Below, in pieces: positions 27,052 through 36,419 of a stretch of 64,000 bases of DNA (positions are counted from its first letter, which is position 1; each line of letters begins with the position of its first letter). The notes beneath the pieces are model-generated. The model ran no database searches. It was not told the origin of the DNA and worked only from the letters and a program-made list of their open reading frames with translations. Source of the DNA: Comamonas odontotermitis (lineage in GTDB: Bacteria > Pseudomonadota > Gammaproteobacteria > Burkholderiales > Burkholderiaceae_C); the NCBI RefSeq assembly GCF_014207855.1, contig NZ_JACHKZ010000007.1, positions 1-64,000 on the forward strand. Reading direction: 5' to 3'. The translations under genes and the position numbers were made by a program.

Positions 27052-27313
27052 CGACAGAGGCTGCTTGACACTGCGCTGCAGCATGTTGTTTCCAATTCGG
27101 TAATACATGCTTCCGAATCAGCGGTTGGGAATCCTCTCGGTCTCTGGAATACTTGTTCAGTTATTGCGCGAGCGCAAACTTTCGGGCCGGCCCTCACTCG
27201 GGGCTTTTCTGGATGGCGACCGCGCAGAGCCCACAGCACACTGACAAGGCTGGCGCAGCGGCCCGGTGATCGACCGGACTGCTGCATTCGTCATTTCCAA
27301 GGGGATACCAATA

Positions 27314-28204
27314 ATGAAATTCAGCATCAAGATGGCGGTGGCGGCAATGGCCGTAGCCGCAGGCGGCGCAGCCATGGCGCAAAGCACGTTCGACAAGATC
27401 AACAGCACCGGCAAGGTGGTGATGGGCGTGCGTGAGAGCTCGGCACCCATGGCCTATGCCATTGGTTCCAACCAGACTTTTGGTGGCTACCATGTGGAAC
27501 TGTGCGAGCGCGTGCTCAAGGAAATCGCGCCCAATGCCAAGATCGAGTACATGGCATTGACCGCGCAGAACACCATGCCGCTGGTGCAGAACGGCACGGT
27601 CGATATCGGCTGCGGCCCCACCACCAACAACCTCACCCGTCAAAAGCAGGTGTCGTTTGCGGTGACCACGTATGTGAGCCAGGTGCGCGCAGCGGTCAAG
27701 GCAGACTCCACCATCACCAGTCTCAAGCAGCTTGATGGCAAGAACGTGGCGGCCTCGGCTGGCACCACAGCCGTGCAGCTGCTGCGCAAGTTTGGCAAGG
27801 ACAACAACGTCAACCTGCCCACCACGCTGGGCAAGGACCATTTCGAGAGCTTCATGCTGCTTGAGTCTGGCCGTGCCGATGCCTTTGTGCTGGACGACAA
27901 TCTGCTGGCGGGCGTGATTGCCAATTCTGCGAACCCCAAGGGCTACAAGATCGTGGGAGAAGTGCTGGGCTCCGAGCCCATTGCCATCCTGTTCCGCAAG
28001 GACGACCCCGCTTTCAAGAAAGCAGTGGACGACAGCCTGACCAAGCTGATGAAATCCGGCGAGCTGGCCAAGGTGTATGACAAGTGGTTTATGCAACCGA
28101 TCCCGCCCAAGAACATGTCCTTGAATCTGCCGATGAGCGATACCCTGAAGAAGCTGATTCAGGAACCCAACGACAAGCCGTTGGAAGCCTACGCTGACCA
28201 ATAA
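27314..28204 (+). CDS. Amino-acid ABC transporter substrate-binding protein (GltI-like, glutamate/aspartate)
   Basis: A 296-residue periplasmic receptor of SBP family 3 with signal peptide MKFSIKMAVAAMAVAAGGAAMA cleaved before QSTFDKIN. Family motifs include GKVVMGVRESSAPMAY, FGGYHVELCERV, NTMPLVQNGTVDIGCGPTTN and a LFRKDDPAFKKAVD segment. It resembles GltI of E. coli. No permease or ATPase genes follow, because a terminator closes it, so it is an orphan receptor served by a transporter elsewhere. Confidence 0.9.
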   Translation: MKFSIKMAVAAMAVAAGGAAMAQSTFDKINSTGKVVMGVRESSAPMAYAIGSNQTFGGYHVELCERVLKEIAPNAKIEYMALTAQNTMPLVQNGTVDIGCGPTTNNLTRQKQVSFAVTTYVSQVRAAVKADSTITSLKQLDGKNVAASAGTTAVQLLRKFGKDNNVNLPTTLGKDHFESFMLLESGRADAFVLDDNLLAGVIANSANPKGYKIVGEVLGSEPIAILFRKDDPAFKKAVDDSLTKLMKSGELAKVYDKWFMQPIPPKNMSLNLPMSDTLKKLIQEPNDKPLEAYADQ

Positions 28205-28227
28205 GCGCTTCTCTCTGCCCTGAGTGC

Positions 28228-28252
28228 AAACCCAGCCTTGGCTGGGTTTTTT
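28228..28252 (+). terminator. Terminator of the GltI-like gene
   Basis: AAACCCAGC/GCTGGGTTT stem with a 4-nt loop and six T, 23 bp after the stop. Confidence 0.88.
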
Positions 28253-28519
28253 GTTGTCAGGCGCTGTCAGCACGCGATCCACAGAGCTTGTATGGATGCC
28301 AAGGATGTGGCGGTGAAAGGCTTTCAGACCATGCAGGCCGTGCAAATGTCGTCGCAATAGAGGGCAGTTGCGTAACTTTGATCTGTATTTGTATCGCGAA
28401 AAAAAGGGAATACCCTATTGCGATGGTGCAAGAAAGTATCGATTCAAGAATAAATGGTACCGGACTCGCAAGCAGGCATGCGGAAAATCCTCGGTCATAC
28501 AAAACACCTAGGAGATGAC
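28253..28519 (+). promoter_or_regulatory. Upstream region of the polyol ABC operon
   Basis: This gene-free, AT-richer stretch before the polyol receptor gene contains a palindrome AGGG-AATA-CCCT at 28405-28416. It should hold the operon promoter and the site for the AraC-type activator encoded downstream. I could not identify boxes with confidence. A GGAG ribosome site precedes ATG 28520. Confidence 0.3.
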
Positions 28520-29836
28520 ATGAAGCGTTTTGCCCCAGCTTGTCTTGTGCTTGCTCTTGCCACTGCCGGATTTGATGCCCATGCGGACACCGAGCTCGTC
28601 ATTGCTACCGTGAACAACGGCCACATGATCGAGATGCAGAAGCTCACTCCCTTTTTCGAAAAGGCCAATCCGGGGATCAAGCTCAAGTGGGTGACGCTGG
28701 AAGAGGGCACCTTGCGTCAGCGCGTGACGACCGACATCGCCACCAAAGGTGGGCAGTTCGATGTGATGACCATCGGCCTGTACGAAGCGCCGATCTGGTC
28801 GAAGAAAGGCTGGCTCAAGCCCATTGCGACCGATGCCGCCTATGACGTGGACGATCTGCTGCCCGCCATTCGCAGTGGCCTGAGCTACCAGGGCCAGCTC
28901 TACGCAGCACCCTTCTACGCTGAAAGCTCCATGCTCATGTACCGCAAGGATCTGGCTGACAAGGCCGGCGTGAAGTTCAGCGATCCACCGACATGGGCTG
29001 AGGTCAAGGATTTTGCAGCCAAGGTCAACGATCCCAAGGCGGGTGTATACGGTATCTGCCTTCGCGGCAAGCCTGGTTGGGGCGACAACATGGCGCTTCT
29101 GACCACCATGGTCAATACCTACGGCGGCCAGTGGTTCGACATGGCATGGAAACCCCAGATCGATTCCCAACCATGGAAAGACGCAATCGGCTTCTACGTT
29201 GATCTGATAAAAAAGAACGGCCCGCCAGGGGCATCGGCCAACAGCTTCAACGAAAACCTGGCGCTCTTCAATGAAGGAAAGTGTGCTCAATGGGTGGATG
29301 CGACCATTGCGGCGTCCTTCATCTCCGATTCCAAGCAATCAAAGGTGGCTGACAAGGTGGCATATGCACAGGCACCGGTGGCAGTCACTCCCAAGGGTGC
29401 CAACTGGTTGTGGTCGTGGAATCTGGCCATTCCAGCCAGTTCTTCCAAGAGCGAGGCAGCGCAGAAGTTCATCCGGTGGGCCACATCCAAGGATTACGTC
29501 AACCTGGTTGCCAAGGAGCACGGCTGGAGGGCAGTACCTACAGGCACGCGCAAATCAACCTACGCGAACCCGGAATTCCAAAAGGTTGCTGGATTCGCAG
29601 CAGCAGAGAAGCGCTCCATCGATGCGGCCAACCCCAATGCCGGAGAAAACACATTGCCACCATCGCCTTATGCGGGTGTGCAGTATGCGGCTATTCCCGA
29701 GTTTCAGGCCATTGGCTTTGCAGTGGGCCAGCAAATGAGCGCAGCGCTTGCAGGCAAGGTGCCCGTCGAGCAGGCGCTCAAGACATCGCAGACGATGGCG
29801 GAGCGTGAAATGAAAAAGGGCGGCTACTACAAATAA
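28520..29836 (+). CDS. Polyol/sugar ABC transporter substrate-binding protein (SmoE/MtlE-like)
   Basis: A 438-residue periplasmic receptor of SBP family 1. It has a signal peptide MKRFAPACLVLALATAGFDAHA and motifs GGQFDVMTIGLYEAPIW, LSYQGQLYAAPFYAESSMLMYRKD and GWGDNMALLTTM. It strongly resembles the sorbitol/mannitol receptors SmoE and MtlE. It heads an operon with two permeases, an ATPase, a polyol dehydrogenase and a sugar kinase, so the ligand is probably arabitol, mannitol or sorbitol. Confidence 0.9.
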   Translation: MKRFAPACLVLALATAGFDAHADTELVIATVNNGHMIEMQKLTPFFEKANPGIKLKWVTLEEGTLRQRVTTDIATKGGQFDVMTIGLYEAPIWSKKGWLKPIATDAAYDVDDLLPAIRSGLSYQGQLYAAPFYAESSMLMYRKDLADKAGVKFSDPPTWAEVKDFAAKVNDPKAGVYGICLRGKPGWGDNMALLTTMVNTYGGQWFDMAWKPQIDSQPWKDAIGFYVDLIKKNGPPGASANSFNENLALFNEGKCAQWVDATIAASFISDSKQSKVADKVAYAQAPVAVTPKGANWLWSWNLAIPASSSKSEAAQKFIRWATSKDYVNLVAKEHGWRAVPTGTRKSTYANPEFQKVAGFAAAEKRSIDAANPNAGENTLPPSPYAGVQYAAIPEFQAIGFAVGQQMSAALAGKVPVEQALKTSQTMAEREMKKGGYYK

Positions 29837-29875
29837 GGGCATTCGTGCTTCTTGTTTGTGAGCTCTCTGAGGAAT

Positions 29876-29927
29876 ACGCCCCTGCCATATCTCTGCACCC
29901 TTGGCTGCAGGGATGAGGGCGGGGCGT
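29876..29927 (+). other. Intercistronic hairpin after the polyol receptor gene
   Basis: A perfect 7-bp outer stem ACGCCCC/GGGGCGT encloses an inner TGCA-rich hairpin, with no T tract. It fits an mRNA-stabilising or attenuating hairpin that keeps the receptor more abundant than the permeases. Confidence 0.45.
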
Positions 29928-30012
29928 GTGAGAAGAGGTGGCACCTGCAGGTCCATGCATGCGCTGCGCCATTTCTCGCGTTCATGTTCATTGTTGTTAG
30001 CCGGAGTGCCCC

Positions 30013-30870
30013 ATGCAACGTCTGCTGCCCCGCGCCCTGATGGCGCCTGCCGTGATTGCGCTCTTTCTCTGGATGATCGTTCCACTGTTGATGACGCTGT
30101 ATTTTTCGTTCGTCAACTACAACCTCATGCAACCGGGCGAGCGCAGTTTCTCGGGTATTGATAACTTTCAGTACTTTGTCACCGATCCCGATTTCTGGCC
30201 TGCCGTGTGGAACACGCTGCTGCTCATTGGCAGCGTGATTGGCATCACCGTGGTGCTGGGAGTATTGCTGGCGCTACTGGTCAACGAGCCTTTCCCGGGG
30301 CGAGGTATCGTGCGGGTGTTGCTGATCTCGCCCTTTTTCGTCATGCCTGCGGTCAATGCGCTGCTATGGAAGCACATGATGATGAATCCGATCTACGGCA
30401 TTCTGGCCGATCTGTGGCGCAGCTTTGGCGCCGAGCCGGTCGACTGGCTGACCGACTGGCCCTTGCTGTCGATCATCATCATGGTGTCTTGGCAATGGCT
30501 GCCTTTCGCCTGCTTGATCTTTATCACTTCTCTCCAGTCATTGGATCGAGACCAGATGGAAGCTGCGCGCATGGACGGTGCGAACGGTCCGCAGCGCTTC
30601 TTCTACCTCATGCTCCCGCATCTGGGGCGGCCGATGGCGGTGGTCATCATGATCGAGATGATCTTTCTGCTCTCGGTCTTTGCCGAGATCGCCATCACCA
30701 CGGGCGGCGGGCCGGGCAATGCCAGCACGAATATCACCTACATGATCTTCAAGCAGTCGCTGCTCAATTTTGATGTAGGCGTGGCCTCTGCCGGTGCGTT
30801 TTTTGCAGTGGTGCTGGCCAATATCGTCGCGGCCTTCCTGATCCGCGTCATCGGAAAAAACCTGGATTGA
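30013..30870 (+). CDS. Polyol/sugar ABC transporter permease (SmoF/MtlF-like)
   Basis: A 285-residue inner-membrane permease of the MalF type with six expected spans. The EAA loop is DRDQMEAARMDGANGPQRFFYLMLPHLGRP. Its N-terminus MQRLLPRALMAPAVIALFLWMIVPL and its FSFVNYN segment are characteristic of polyol transporters. It pairs with the following permease, 11 bp downstream. Confidence 0.92.
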   Translation: MQRLLPRALMAPAVIALFLWMIVPLLMTLYFSFVNYNLMQPGERSFSGIDNFQYFVTDPDFWPAVWNTLLLIGSVIGITVVLGVLLALLVNEPFPGRGIVRVLLISPFFVMPAVNALLWKHMMMNPIYGILADLWRSFGAEPVDWLTDWPLLSIIIMVSWQWLPFACLIFITSLQSLDRDQMEAARMDGANGPQRFFYLMLPHLGRPMAVVIMIEMIFLLSVFAEIAITTGGGPGNASTNITYMIFKQSLLNFDVGVASAGAFFAVVLANIVAAFLIRVIGKNLD

Positions 30871-30881
30871 GGAGACCCGCG

Positions 30882-31721
30882 ATGTCATCGCACCCTTTCA
30901 CTCTGCGCACCCTCGCTCCGACCGTGGTGCGAACAGTCGCTGCATGGGCTGTTTCGCTGCTGCTGTTCTTTCCGCTTGGTTGGCTGTTTCTCACGGCGTT
31001 CAAGACAGAACTGCAAGCCATTGCCGTGCCCCCGCTTTTTGTATTTGAGCCTTCGCTGGAAAATTTTGTCGAGGTGCAGCGCCGCAGCGATTACCTGCTG
31101 TATGCACGCAACTCGCTTATCACCAGTGTGGCGTCCACGCTCATTGGTCTGGCAATTGCACTGCCTGCGGCCTATTCGATGGCGTTCTTCCGTACCAGAA
31201 AGACGCGCGACATCCTGATGTGGATGCTCTCCACCAAGATGATGCCTGCGGTCGGCGCGCTGGTGCCTGTCTATGTGATGGCGCAGACCGCAGGCATGCT
31301 TGACAGTCTGCCTGCGTTGATCGTGGTATTTACGCTCTCCAACCTGCCCATCATGGTGTGGATGCTCTACACCAGCCTCAAGGATATTCCGCACGAAATT
31401 CTGGAGGCTGCACGCATGGACGGCGCCACGCTGTGGACGGAATTCCGCCATGTGGTGATGCCACTCATGGTGGGTGGTATGGCCTCCTGTGGCTTGCTGT
31501 GCCTGGTACTGAGCTGGAACGAGGCTTTCTGGGCGCTCAATCTCACCTCGGCCAAGGCGGGCACGCTGGCCACGCTGATCGCTTCGTACTCCAGCCCAGA
31601 AGGCCTGTTCTGGGCCAAGTTGTCGGCAGCGTCGCTGATGGCCATCGCCCCTATTGTGGTTTTTGGCTGGTTTTCGCAAAAACAACTGGTTCAGGGCCTC
31701 ACCTTTGGAGCGGTCAAGTAA
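30882..31721 (+). CDS. Polyol/sugar ABC transporter permease (SmoG/MtlG-like)
   Basis: A 279-residue MalG-type permease. The EAA loop is DIPHEILEAARMDGATLWTEFRHVVMPLM and it ends in QKQLVQGLTFGAVK, the typical MalG-type C-terminus contacting the ATPase. ATG 30882 is chosen after the GAGGAGACC ribosome site. An in-frame ATG at 30867 overlaps the previous stop. Confidence 0.92.
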   Translation: MSSHPFTLRTLAPTVVRTVAAWAVSLLLFFPLGWLFLTAFKTELQAIAVPPLFVFEPSLENFVEVQRRSDYLLYARNSLITSVASTLIGLAIALPAAYSMAFFRTRKTRDILMWMLSTKMMPAVGALVPVYVMAQTAGMLDSLPALIVVFTLSNLPIMVWMLYTSLKDIPHEILEAARMDGATLWTEFRHVVMPLMVGGMASCGLLCLVLSWNEAFWALNLTSAKAGTLATLIASYSSPEGLFWAKLSAASLMAIAPIVVFGWFSQKQLVQGLTFGAVK

Positions 31722-31742
31722 CCGCAAGATGGAGACAACATC

Positions 31743-32777
31743 ATGGCTTTCCTCCAACTCAAAAATATCCAGAAGAGCTTTGGCGATGCGCACATCATCA
31801 AGGGAGTGGATCTGTCGATCGAACAAGGCGAGTTCATCGTCTTTGTCGGCCCGTCAGGCTGCGGCAAATCGACCTTGCTGCGCCTGATTGCAGGTCTGGA
31901 GCCGGTCAGCAGTGGGCAGATGCTGCTGGATGGGCGTGACATCACCCACCTCCCCTCGGGTAAGCGGGATCTGGCGATGGTGTTCCAGAGCTATGCGCTT
32001 TATCCGCACATGAGTGTGTTCGACAACATGTCCTTTGCGCTCAAGCTTGCCAAAGTTCCTGCGCAGGAGATCAGGCAGAAGGTCGAAGCTGCGGCCGACA
32101 AGCTCAATCTCTCCAAGTATCTGCAGCGCACGCCCAAAGAGCTTTCGGGTGGCCAGCGCCAGCGCGTGGCCATTGGGCGTGCCATTGTGCGCGCACCCAA
32201 GGTCTTTTTGTTTGATGAGCCGCTCTCCAACCTGGATGCGGCGTTGCGCGGCAATACGCGGGTAGAGATCAAGAAGCTGCACGAGTCATTGGGCGCCACG
32301 ACGATCTATGTGACGCACGACCAAGTGGAAGCCATGACCCTGGCAGACAAGGTGGTGGTGTTCAAGGACGGACTGATCGAACAGGTGGGATCGCCGCTTG
32401 CGTTATATGACCGCCCGGCCAACCAGTTCGTTGCTCAGTTCATTGGTATGCCATCGATGAACATGCTGCCAGCCAATGCGTTGCCTACGGTGTCCCAGCT
32501 AAGCGAAGGCCGATTGCCGGCGGATGGATTTGTCGGCGTGCGGCCCGAAAGCGTTCGCGTTCACCCAGGCCTGGCCCGTGGTATGTCGGGGCGCGTAGAG
32601 CTGGTGGAAGCTTTGGGGGCAGATACGCTGATTCACGTCAATATTGGCGGCATCACGATGATTGCGCGCCAGAACGATCGCACCGCGCTGCATGCAGGCG
32701 ATGAAGTGGGCGTAGAGGTTGACCCATCGATGCTGCACCTGTTCAACCGGGAAGGCCGCAGCCTTGCCACTGCGTGA
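31743..32777 (+). CDS. Polyol/sugar ABC transporter ATP-binding protein (SmoK/MtlK-like)
   Basis: A 344-residue CUT1 ATPase of the MalK/UgpC group. Walker A is GPSGCGKST, the signature LSGGQRQR, Walker B FLFDEPLSNLD, followed by MalK-like VTHDQVEAMTLADKVVV. The C-terminal regulatory domain contains FVGVRPESVRVHPG. Energises the preceding permease pair. Confidence 0.94.
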   Translation: MAFLQLKNIQKSFGDAHIIKGVDLSIEQGEFIVFVGPSGCGKSTLLRLIAGLEPVSSGQMLLDGRDITHLPSGKRDLAMVFQSYALYPHMSVFDNMSFALKLAKVPAQEIRQKVEAAADKLNLSKYLQRTPKELSGGQRQRVAIGRAIVRAPKVFLFDEPLSNLDAALRGNTRVEIKKLHESLGATTIYVTHDQVEAMTLADKVVVFKDGLIEQVGSPLALYDRPANQFVAQFIGMPSMNMLPANALPTVSQLSEGRLPADGFVGVRPESVRVHPGLARGMSGRVELVEALGADTLIHVNIGGITMIARQNDRTALHAGDEVGVEVDPSMLHLFNREGRSLATA

Positions 32778-32807
32778 TTTTGTAGTTCGAGTTTTTGGGA
32801 GACTTTT

Positions 32808-34232
32808 GTGACATCTATTCCTGCGCCGGCTGGCTTGGTGGTGCTCCATCTGGGATTGGGTTCGTTTCACCGTGCGCATCAGGCGGCTTACTTGCAAGCA
32901 CTGCGCGGGGCGGGCGATGTGCAATGGTCGCTGGCGGGCGCCAATCTGCGGCCTGACATGACAGATGTATTGACTGCGCTGCGTGCGCAAGAGGGGGCAT
33001 ACACGCTGGAAACCGTATCTCCCGCCGGGGAGTATCGGTACGAGCGCATTGATGCCATCCAGGAAGTCCTCTCTTACGTACCGGGCCAGACAGCAACGGT
33101 GGCGCGTGGCGCCGACCCGGCCACGCGCATCATCTCGTTCACGGTGACCGAGGCTGGCTATTACCTGAACCACGAACACCAGCTGGATCTGAGCTATCCC
33201 GACCTGGTGGTGGATCTGGAGTGCGCGCGACGTGGGCAACTGCGTGCAGAAGGCAGCACGATCTATGGTGCGATGACTGCCATCTTGCGCGCGCGCATGG
33301 CGGCCAAGGCGGGGCCGGTGACGCTGCTCAATTGCGACAACCTGCGCCACAATGGCGAGCGCTTTCGGGCCGGGCTACTGGAATTCATCGAATACGCTGG
33401 CGATGCGCCGCTGCTCGCGTGGACCAAAGCGAACACGGTAAGCCCCAACACCATGGTAGACCGCATCACACCGCGCCCGCCTGCCGACTTGCGTGGCCGC
33501 GTGCGCCACGCCACTGGCTGGGATGATACTGTGCCAGTCACCGCCGAAAGCTTCATCCAATGGGTGATCGAGGACGACTTCATTGCAGGCCGCCCGGCCT
33601 GGGAGCGTGTGGGCGTGGAGCTGGTGCAATCCGTGCAGCCGTACGAAGAAGCCAAAATTCGCATCCTCAACGCCAGCCATAGCTGTATTGCCTGGGCCGG
33701 TACGCTCTGCGGGCTGCAATACATCCACGAAGGTGTGCGTACGCCGGTCATTCGTCAGATGGCTTACGACTATGTCACCAACGACGCCATCCCTTGCCTG
33801 AGCCAGGCTGGCAACGCCAGCCCCATCGACCTGCCCGCCTACCGCGATGTAGTGCTGGAGCGTTTTTCCAACCCAGCCATTCGTGACACCAACCAGCGTG
33901 TGGCGGCCGACGGTTTCTCCAAAATTCCGGGCTTCATTGCTCCGACCATACGCGAGCGCCTGGCGGTGCATGCAAACATCGACAGCGTCGCCATGCTGCC
34001 GGCCTTGTTCCTGGCCGTTTTACAGCGCTGGCATGCAGGCCAATTGAGCTATACCTACCAGGATCAAAGTATGAACCCTGTTGTAGCACATGCCATCTGT
34101 GCTGCCGCCGACCCTGTGGAAGCGCTGTGCGCTGACAGGATTTTGTGGGGTGATATTGCTGGCGATGCGCGTCTGACCGGCGCAGTACGCCGCGCCGCCA
34201 GGCAGGTTGCGCAGTTGCAGGCTGTTGCATGA
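32808..34232 (+). CDS. dalD: Mannitol/arabitol dehydrogenase-family polyol dehydrogenase (DalD-like)
   Basis: A 474-residue long-chain dehydrogenase that oxidises a polyol with NAD+, starting at GTG 32808. The N-terminal Rossmann motif is LHLGLGSFHRAHQAAYL. The catalytic triad Lys283, Asn288, His291 (KIRILNASH) matches the spacing of Pseudomonas mannitol 2-dehydrogenase (295/300/303). The N-terminal wording (ANLRPDM, GAYTLETVSP) is closer to D-arabinitol 4-dehydrogenases, which yield D-xylulose. The xylulokinase gene in the same cluster agrees. Mannitol to fructose is also possible, given the PfkB kinase next door. Confidence 0.82.
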   Translation: MTSIPAPAGLVVLHLGLGSFHRAHQAAYLQALRGAGDVQWSLAGANLRPDMTDVLTALRAQEGAYTLETVSPAGEYRYERIDAIQEVLSYVPGQTATVARGADPATRIISFTVTEAGYYLNHEHQLDLSYPDLVVDLECARRGQLRAEGSTIYGAMTAILRARMAAKAGPVTLLNCDNLRHNGERFRAGLLEFIEYAGDAPLLAWTKANTVSPNTMVDRITPRPPADLRGRVRHATGWDDTVPVTAESFIQWVIEDDFIAGRPAWERVGVELVQSVQPYEEAKIRILNASHSCIAWAGTLCGLQYIHEGVRTPVIRQMAYDYVTNDAIPCLSQAGNASPIDLPAYRDVVLERFSNPAIRDTNQRVAADGFSKIPGFIAPTIRERLAVHANIDSVAMLPALFLAVLQRWHAGQLSYTYQDQSMNPVVAHAICAAADPVEALCADRILWGDIAGDARLTGAVRRAARQVAQLQAVA

Positions 34233-34266
34233 TGGTCGCACGGACTCACATGATCGGAGCGAGGGC

Positions 34267-35223
34267 ATGACGGCATCGGTGCGCATCGTATTCATTGGCG
34301 AATCGCTGATCGACTTCACTGCCGCCAGCGGGCTGGCTTTTCAGGGGCATGAGGGTGGCGCGCTCACCAACAGTGCGGTGGCCTGCGCGCGGCTGGGGCA
34401 ACCGACAGGCTTTGTCACCCAACTCTCGACAGATCTGTTTGGCGAGCGTCTGCTGGCTTATCTGCAAGGCAACGGCATCGACACCCGTTTCGTGCTGCGC
34501 AGCGATGCACCCAGCACGCTGGCCTTTGTGGAGCGAACGCCCACAAGCAATCGCTATGCCTTTTACATGCAGGGGACGGCAGACACGCTCTGGTCGCCAG
34601 CGGAGCTGCCCGTTCTGCCTGACAGCTGCCGCTGGCTGCATTTCGGATCCATTGCGCTGCTTCACGAACCGGCGGCCACACGTATTACCGAATTGGTTCA
34701 GGCACAGCGCGGGCAGCGCATGGTGCTGTTCGACCCGAATGCGCGGCCCAGCCTGATTGCCGATCCTGACAGCTGGCGCGAGCGTTGCAAGCACTGGCTG
34801 GCGGCTGCCGATGTGGTCAAGATGAGTGATGAAGATGCGGCACTGCTGGCCCCGGGGCGAGCGCTCGCCGATGTGGCGGCCGATTGCATGCGGCTTGGCC
34901 CGCGTGCCGTCGTCATGACGCGAGGCGGAGCCGGGGCAACGCTGTACCGCCCGGGTGCAGCGCCGCTGGAGGTTGCTTCGCCCCCTATCGAGGTGGCTGA
35001 TACCATTGGTGCAGGCGATACCTTTGCGGCGGGTCTGTCGGTTGCCCTGCTGGAGCGTGGGGTTGAGAATGCCGCTGCGTTGGCTGCACTGCCGACGGAT
35101 CGCTGGCGAGAGGTATTGAAGTTTGCCACTGCGGCCGCCGCCATCAACTGCATGCGTGAAGGCGCCAACCCTCCGCATCGTGCAGAGGTGGACGGCTTGC
35201 TGGCGCGCTGGGGCGACGCCTGA
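34267..35223 (+). CDS. PfkB-family carbohydrate kinase (fructokinase-like)
   Basis: A 318-residue ribokinase-fold kinase. N-terminal GESLIDFTA and the C-terminal anion-hole motif DTIGAGDTFAAGLS, with the catalytic Asp in GAGD, are present. In the Pseudomonas fluorescens mannitol operon an equivalent kinase (MtlZ) phosphorylates fructose, and that role is inferred here. ATG 34267 is preferred over an upstream in-frame start that would overlap the dehydrogenase gene. Confidence 0.86.
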   Translation: MTASVRIVFIGESLIDFTAASGLAFQGHEGGALTNSAVACARLGQPTGFVTQLSTDLFGERLLAYLQGNGIDTRFVLRSDAPSTLAFVERTPTSNRYAFYMQGTADTLWSPAELPVLPDSCRWLHFGSIALLHEPAATRITELVQAQRGQRMVLFDPNARPSLIADPDSWRERCKHWLAAADVVKMSDEDAALLAPGRALADVAADCMRLGPRAVVMTRGGAGATLYRPGAAPLEVASPPIEVADTIGAGDTFAAGLSVALLERGVENAAALAALPTDRWREVLKFATAAAAINCMREGANPPHRAEVDGLLARWGDA

Positions 35224-35302
35224 ATGGCACGGCTTTGGCTTCCTGGTGCAGCTTGATGCGTTGCAGGCCCGGTTTTGCAGACATACAAAGGGAGAAAGTT
35301 TC

Positions 35303-35380
35303 ATGACCCATCGTCTTTCCGGCCCGCAGCAAAGCAAGAGGCATCTGCGCTCAGCCTTGGTATTGAAGACTGCATCGTAG
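35303..35380 (+). CDS. Possible tiny ORF (25 codons)
   Basis: A strong ribosome site (AAAGGGAGAAAG) precedes an ATG that opens 25 codons (MTHRLSGPQQSKRHLRSALV...) ending in TAG, between the kinase gene and the AraC regulator gene. The good ribosome site is the only support. It may be a small protein, the start of a decayed gene, or chance. Confidence 0.2.
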   Translation: MTHRLSGPQQSKRHLRSALVLKTAS

Positions 35381-35401
35381 TGTCTGAGGCTTGATTTCGT
35401 C

Positions 35402-36343
35402 ATGCGTGCATCTCCCCGTCCGGTCCAGATACGTCCTCGTCAGCAGCAACCCGAGCTGGAGCGTGAATTTCTGCGTTCTCCTGCCCTCGGCTATGAAACC
35501 CCGGAAGAAGCGGGCCTGGTGCGTTGCCTGGCGCACGGTTTTCCCACGCCATTGGCACGCTGGCATTTTCACGACGAATACGAGTTGCACCTCATCACTG
35601 CAACATCGGGTAAAGCATTCATCGGGGATTGGATCGGTCCATTTGAGCCCGGCCATCTGGTGCTGTGCGGACCGCGACTGCCACACAACTGGATATCGCT
35701 GGACACGGGCGACAACAGGGTGGACGAGCGCGATCTGGTCATCCAGTTTCTTCATGAACCCTTGCAATGCGCAGGCGAGAGCATTCCCGAACTATCCGAT
35801 GTGATGCAACTGCTCAGCCGCGCGCGCTATGGCGTGGAGTTTTTTGGTGTGTCCAAACGCGCCCGCGAGCACTGGGATCGGATCAAGGCATCGCGCGGCA
35901 TCCGGCGCTTTGGCCACTTCTGTGAACTGATGGCAGATTTGGCGCAGTGCCCGGACTACCGCTTGCTCTCCACCGTGCAGATGCAAGGCGACGGTGGCGC
36001 GGAGCAAGACCAGATCGGCCTGATTGTTGACCGCATCACCACCCACGTGGAAGACCCGATCAGCATGAGCGATCTGGCGGCTGAGCTGGGAATGACGGAA
36101 TCCCGTTTTTCGCGGTTCTTTCGCCGCTCCACCGGCAATAGCTTCACCGATTTCGTCAACCGCGTGCGTATCAACAGTGCATGTCACTTGCTGATGCAGA
36201 CCGACCACTACGTGACCGATATTTGCTACCAGGTCGGCTTCAACAATGTCGCCAACTTCAATCGCCGCTTCCTGGAGATCAAGGGCATGACACCGACCGA
36301 GTTCCGGCGGCAGGCGGATCATCGGTTTGGGGGCCAGCGGTGA
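35402..36343 (+). CDS. AraC-family regulator with cupin-like N-terminal domain (probable polyol-operon activator)
   Basis: A 313-residue regulator. The N-terminal cupin-like sensor segment contains WHFHDEYELHLITATSG and FEPGHLVLCGPRLPHNWI. The C-terminal double helix-turn-helix contains ISMSDLAAELGMTESRFSRFF and VTDICYQVGFNNVANFNRRF, with the family end GMTPTEFRRQ. Placed among polyol genes it is the likely equivalent of MtlR, activating the operon in the presence of the polyol. Confidence 0.88.
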   Translation: MRASPRPVQIRPRQQQPELEREFLRSPALGYETPEEAGLVRCLAHGFPTPLARWHFHDEYELHLITATSGKAFIGDWIGPFEPGHLVLCGPRLPHNWISLDTGDNRVDERDLVIQFLHEPLQCAGESIPELSDVMQLLSRARYGVEFFGVSKRAREHWDRIKASRGIRRFGHFCELMADLAQCPDYRLLSTVQMQGDGGAEQDQIGLIVDRITTHVEDPISMSDLAAELGMTESRFSRFFRRSTGNSFTDFVNRVRINSACHLLMQTDHYVTDICYQVGFNNVANFNRRFLEIKGMTPTEFRRQADHRFGGQR

Positions 36344-36419
36344 TGCTGCACGCTGGATATTGCAACCGGTTGGCATGCTCTTGCGAGCGCAGTTGGGGCA
36401 ATACCAGTCCCTTTCCTCT

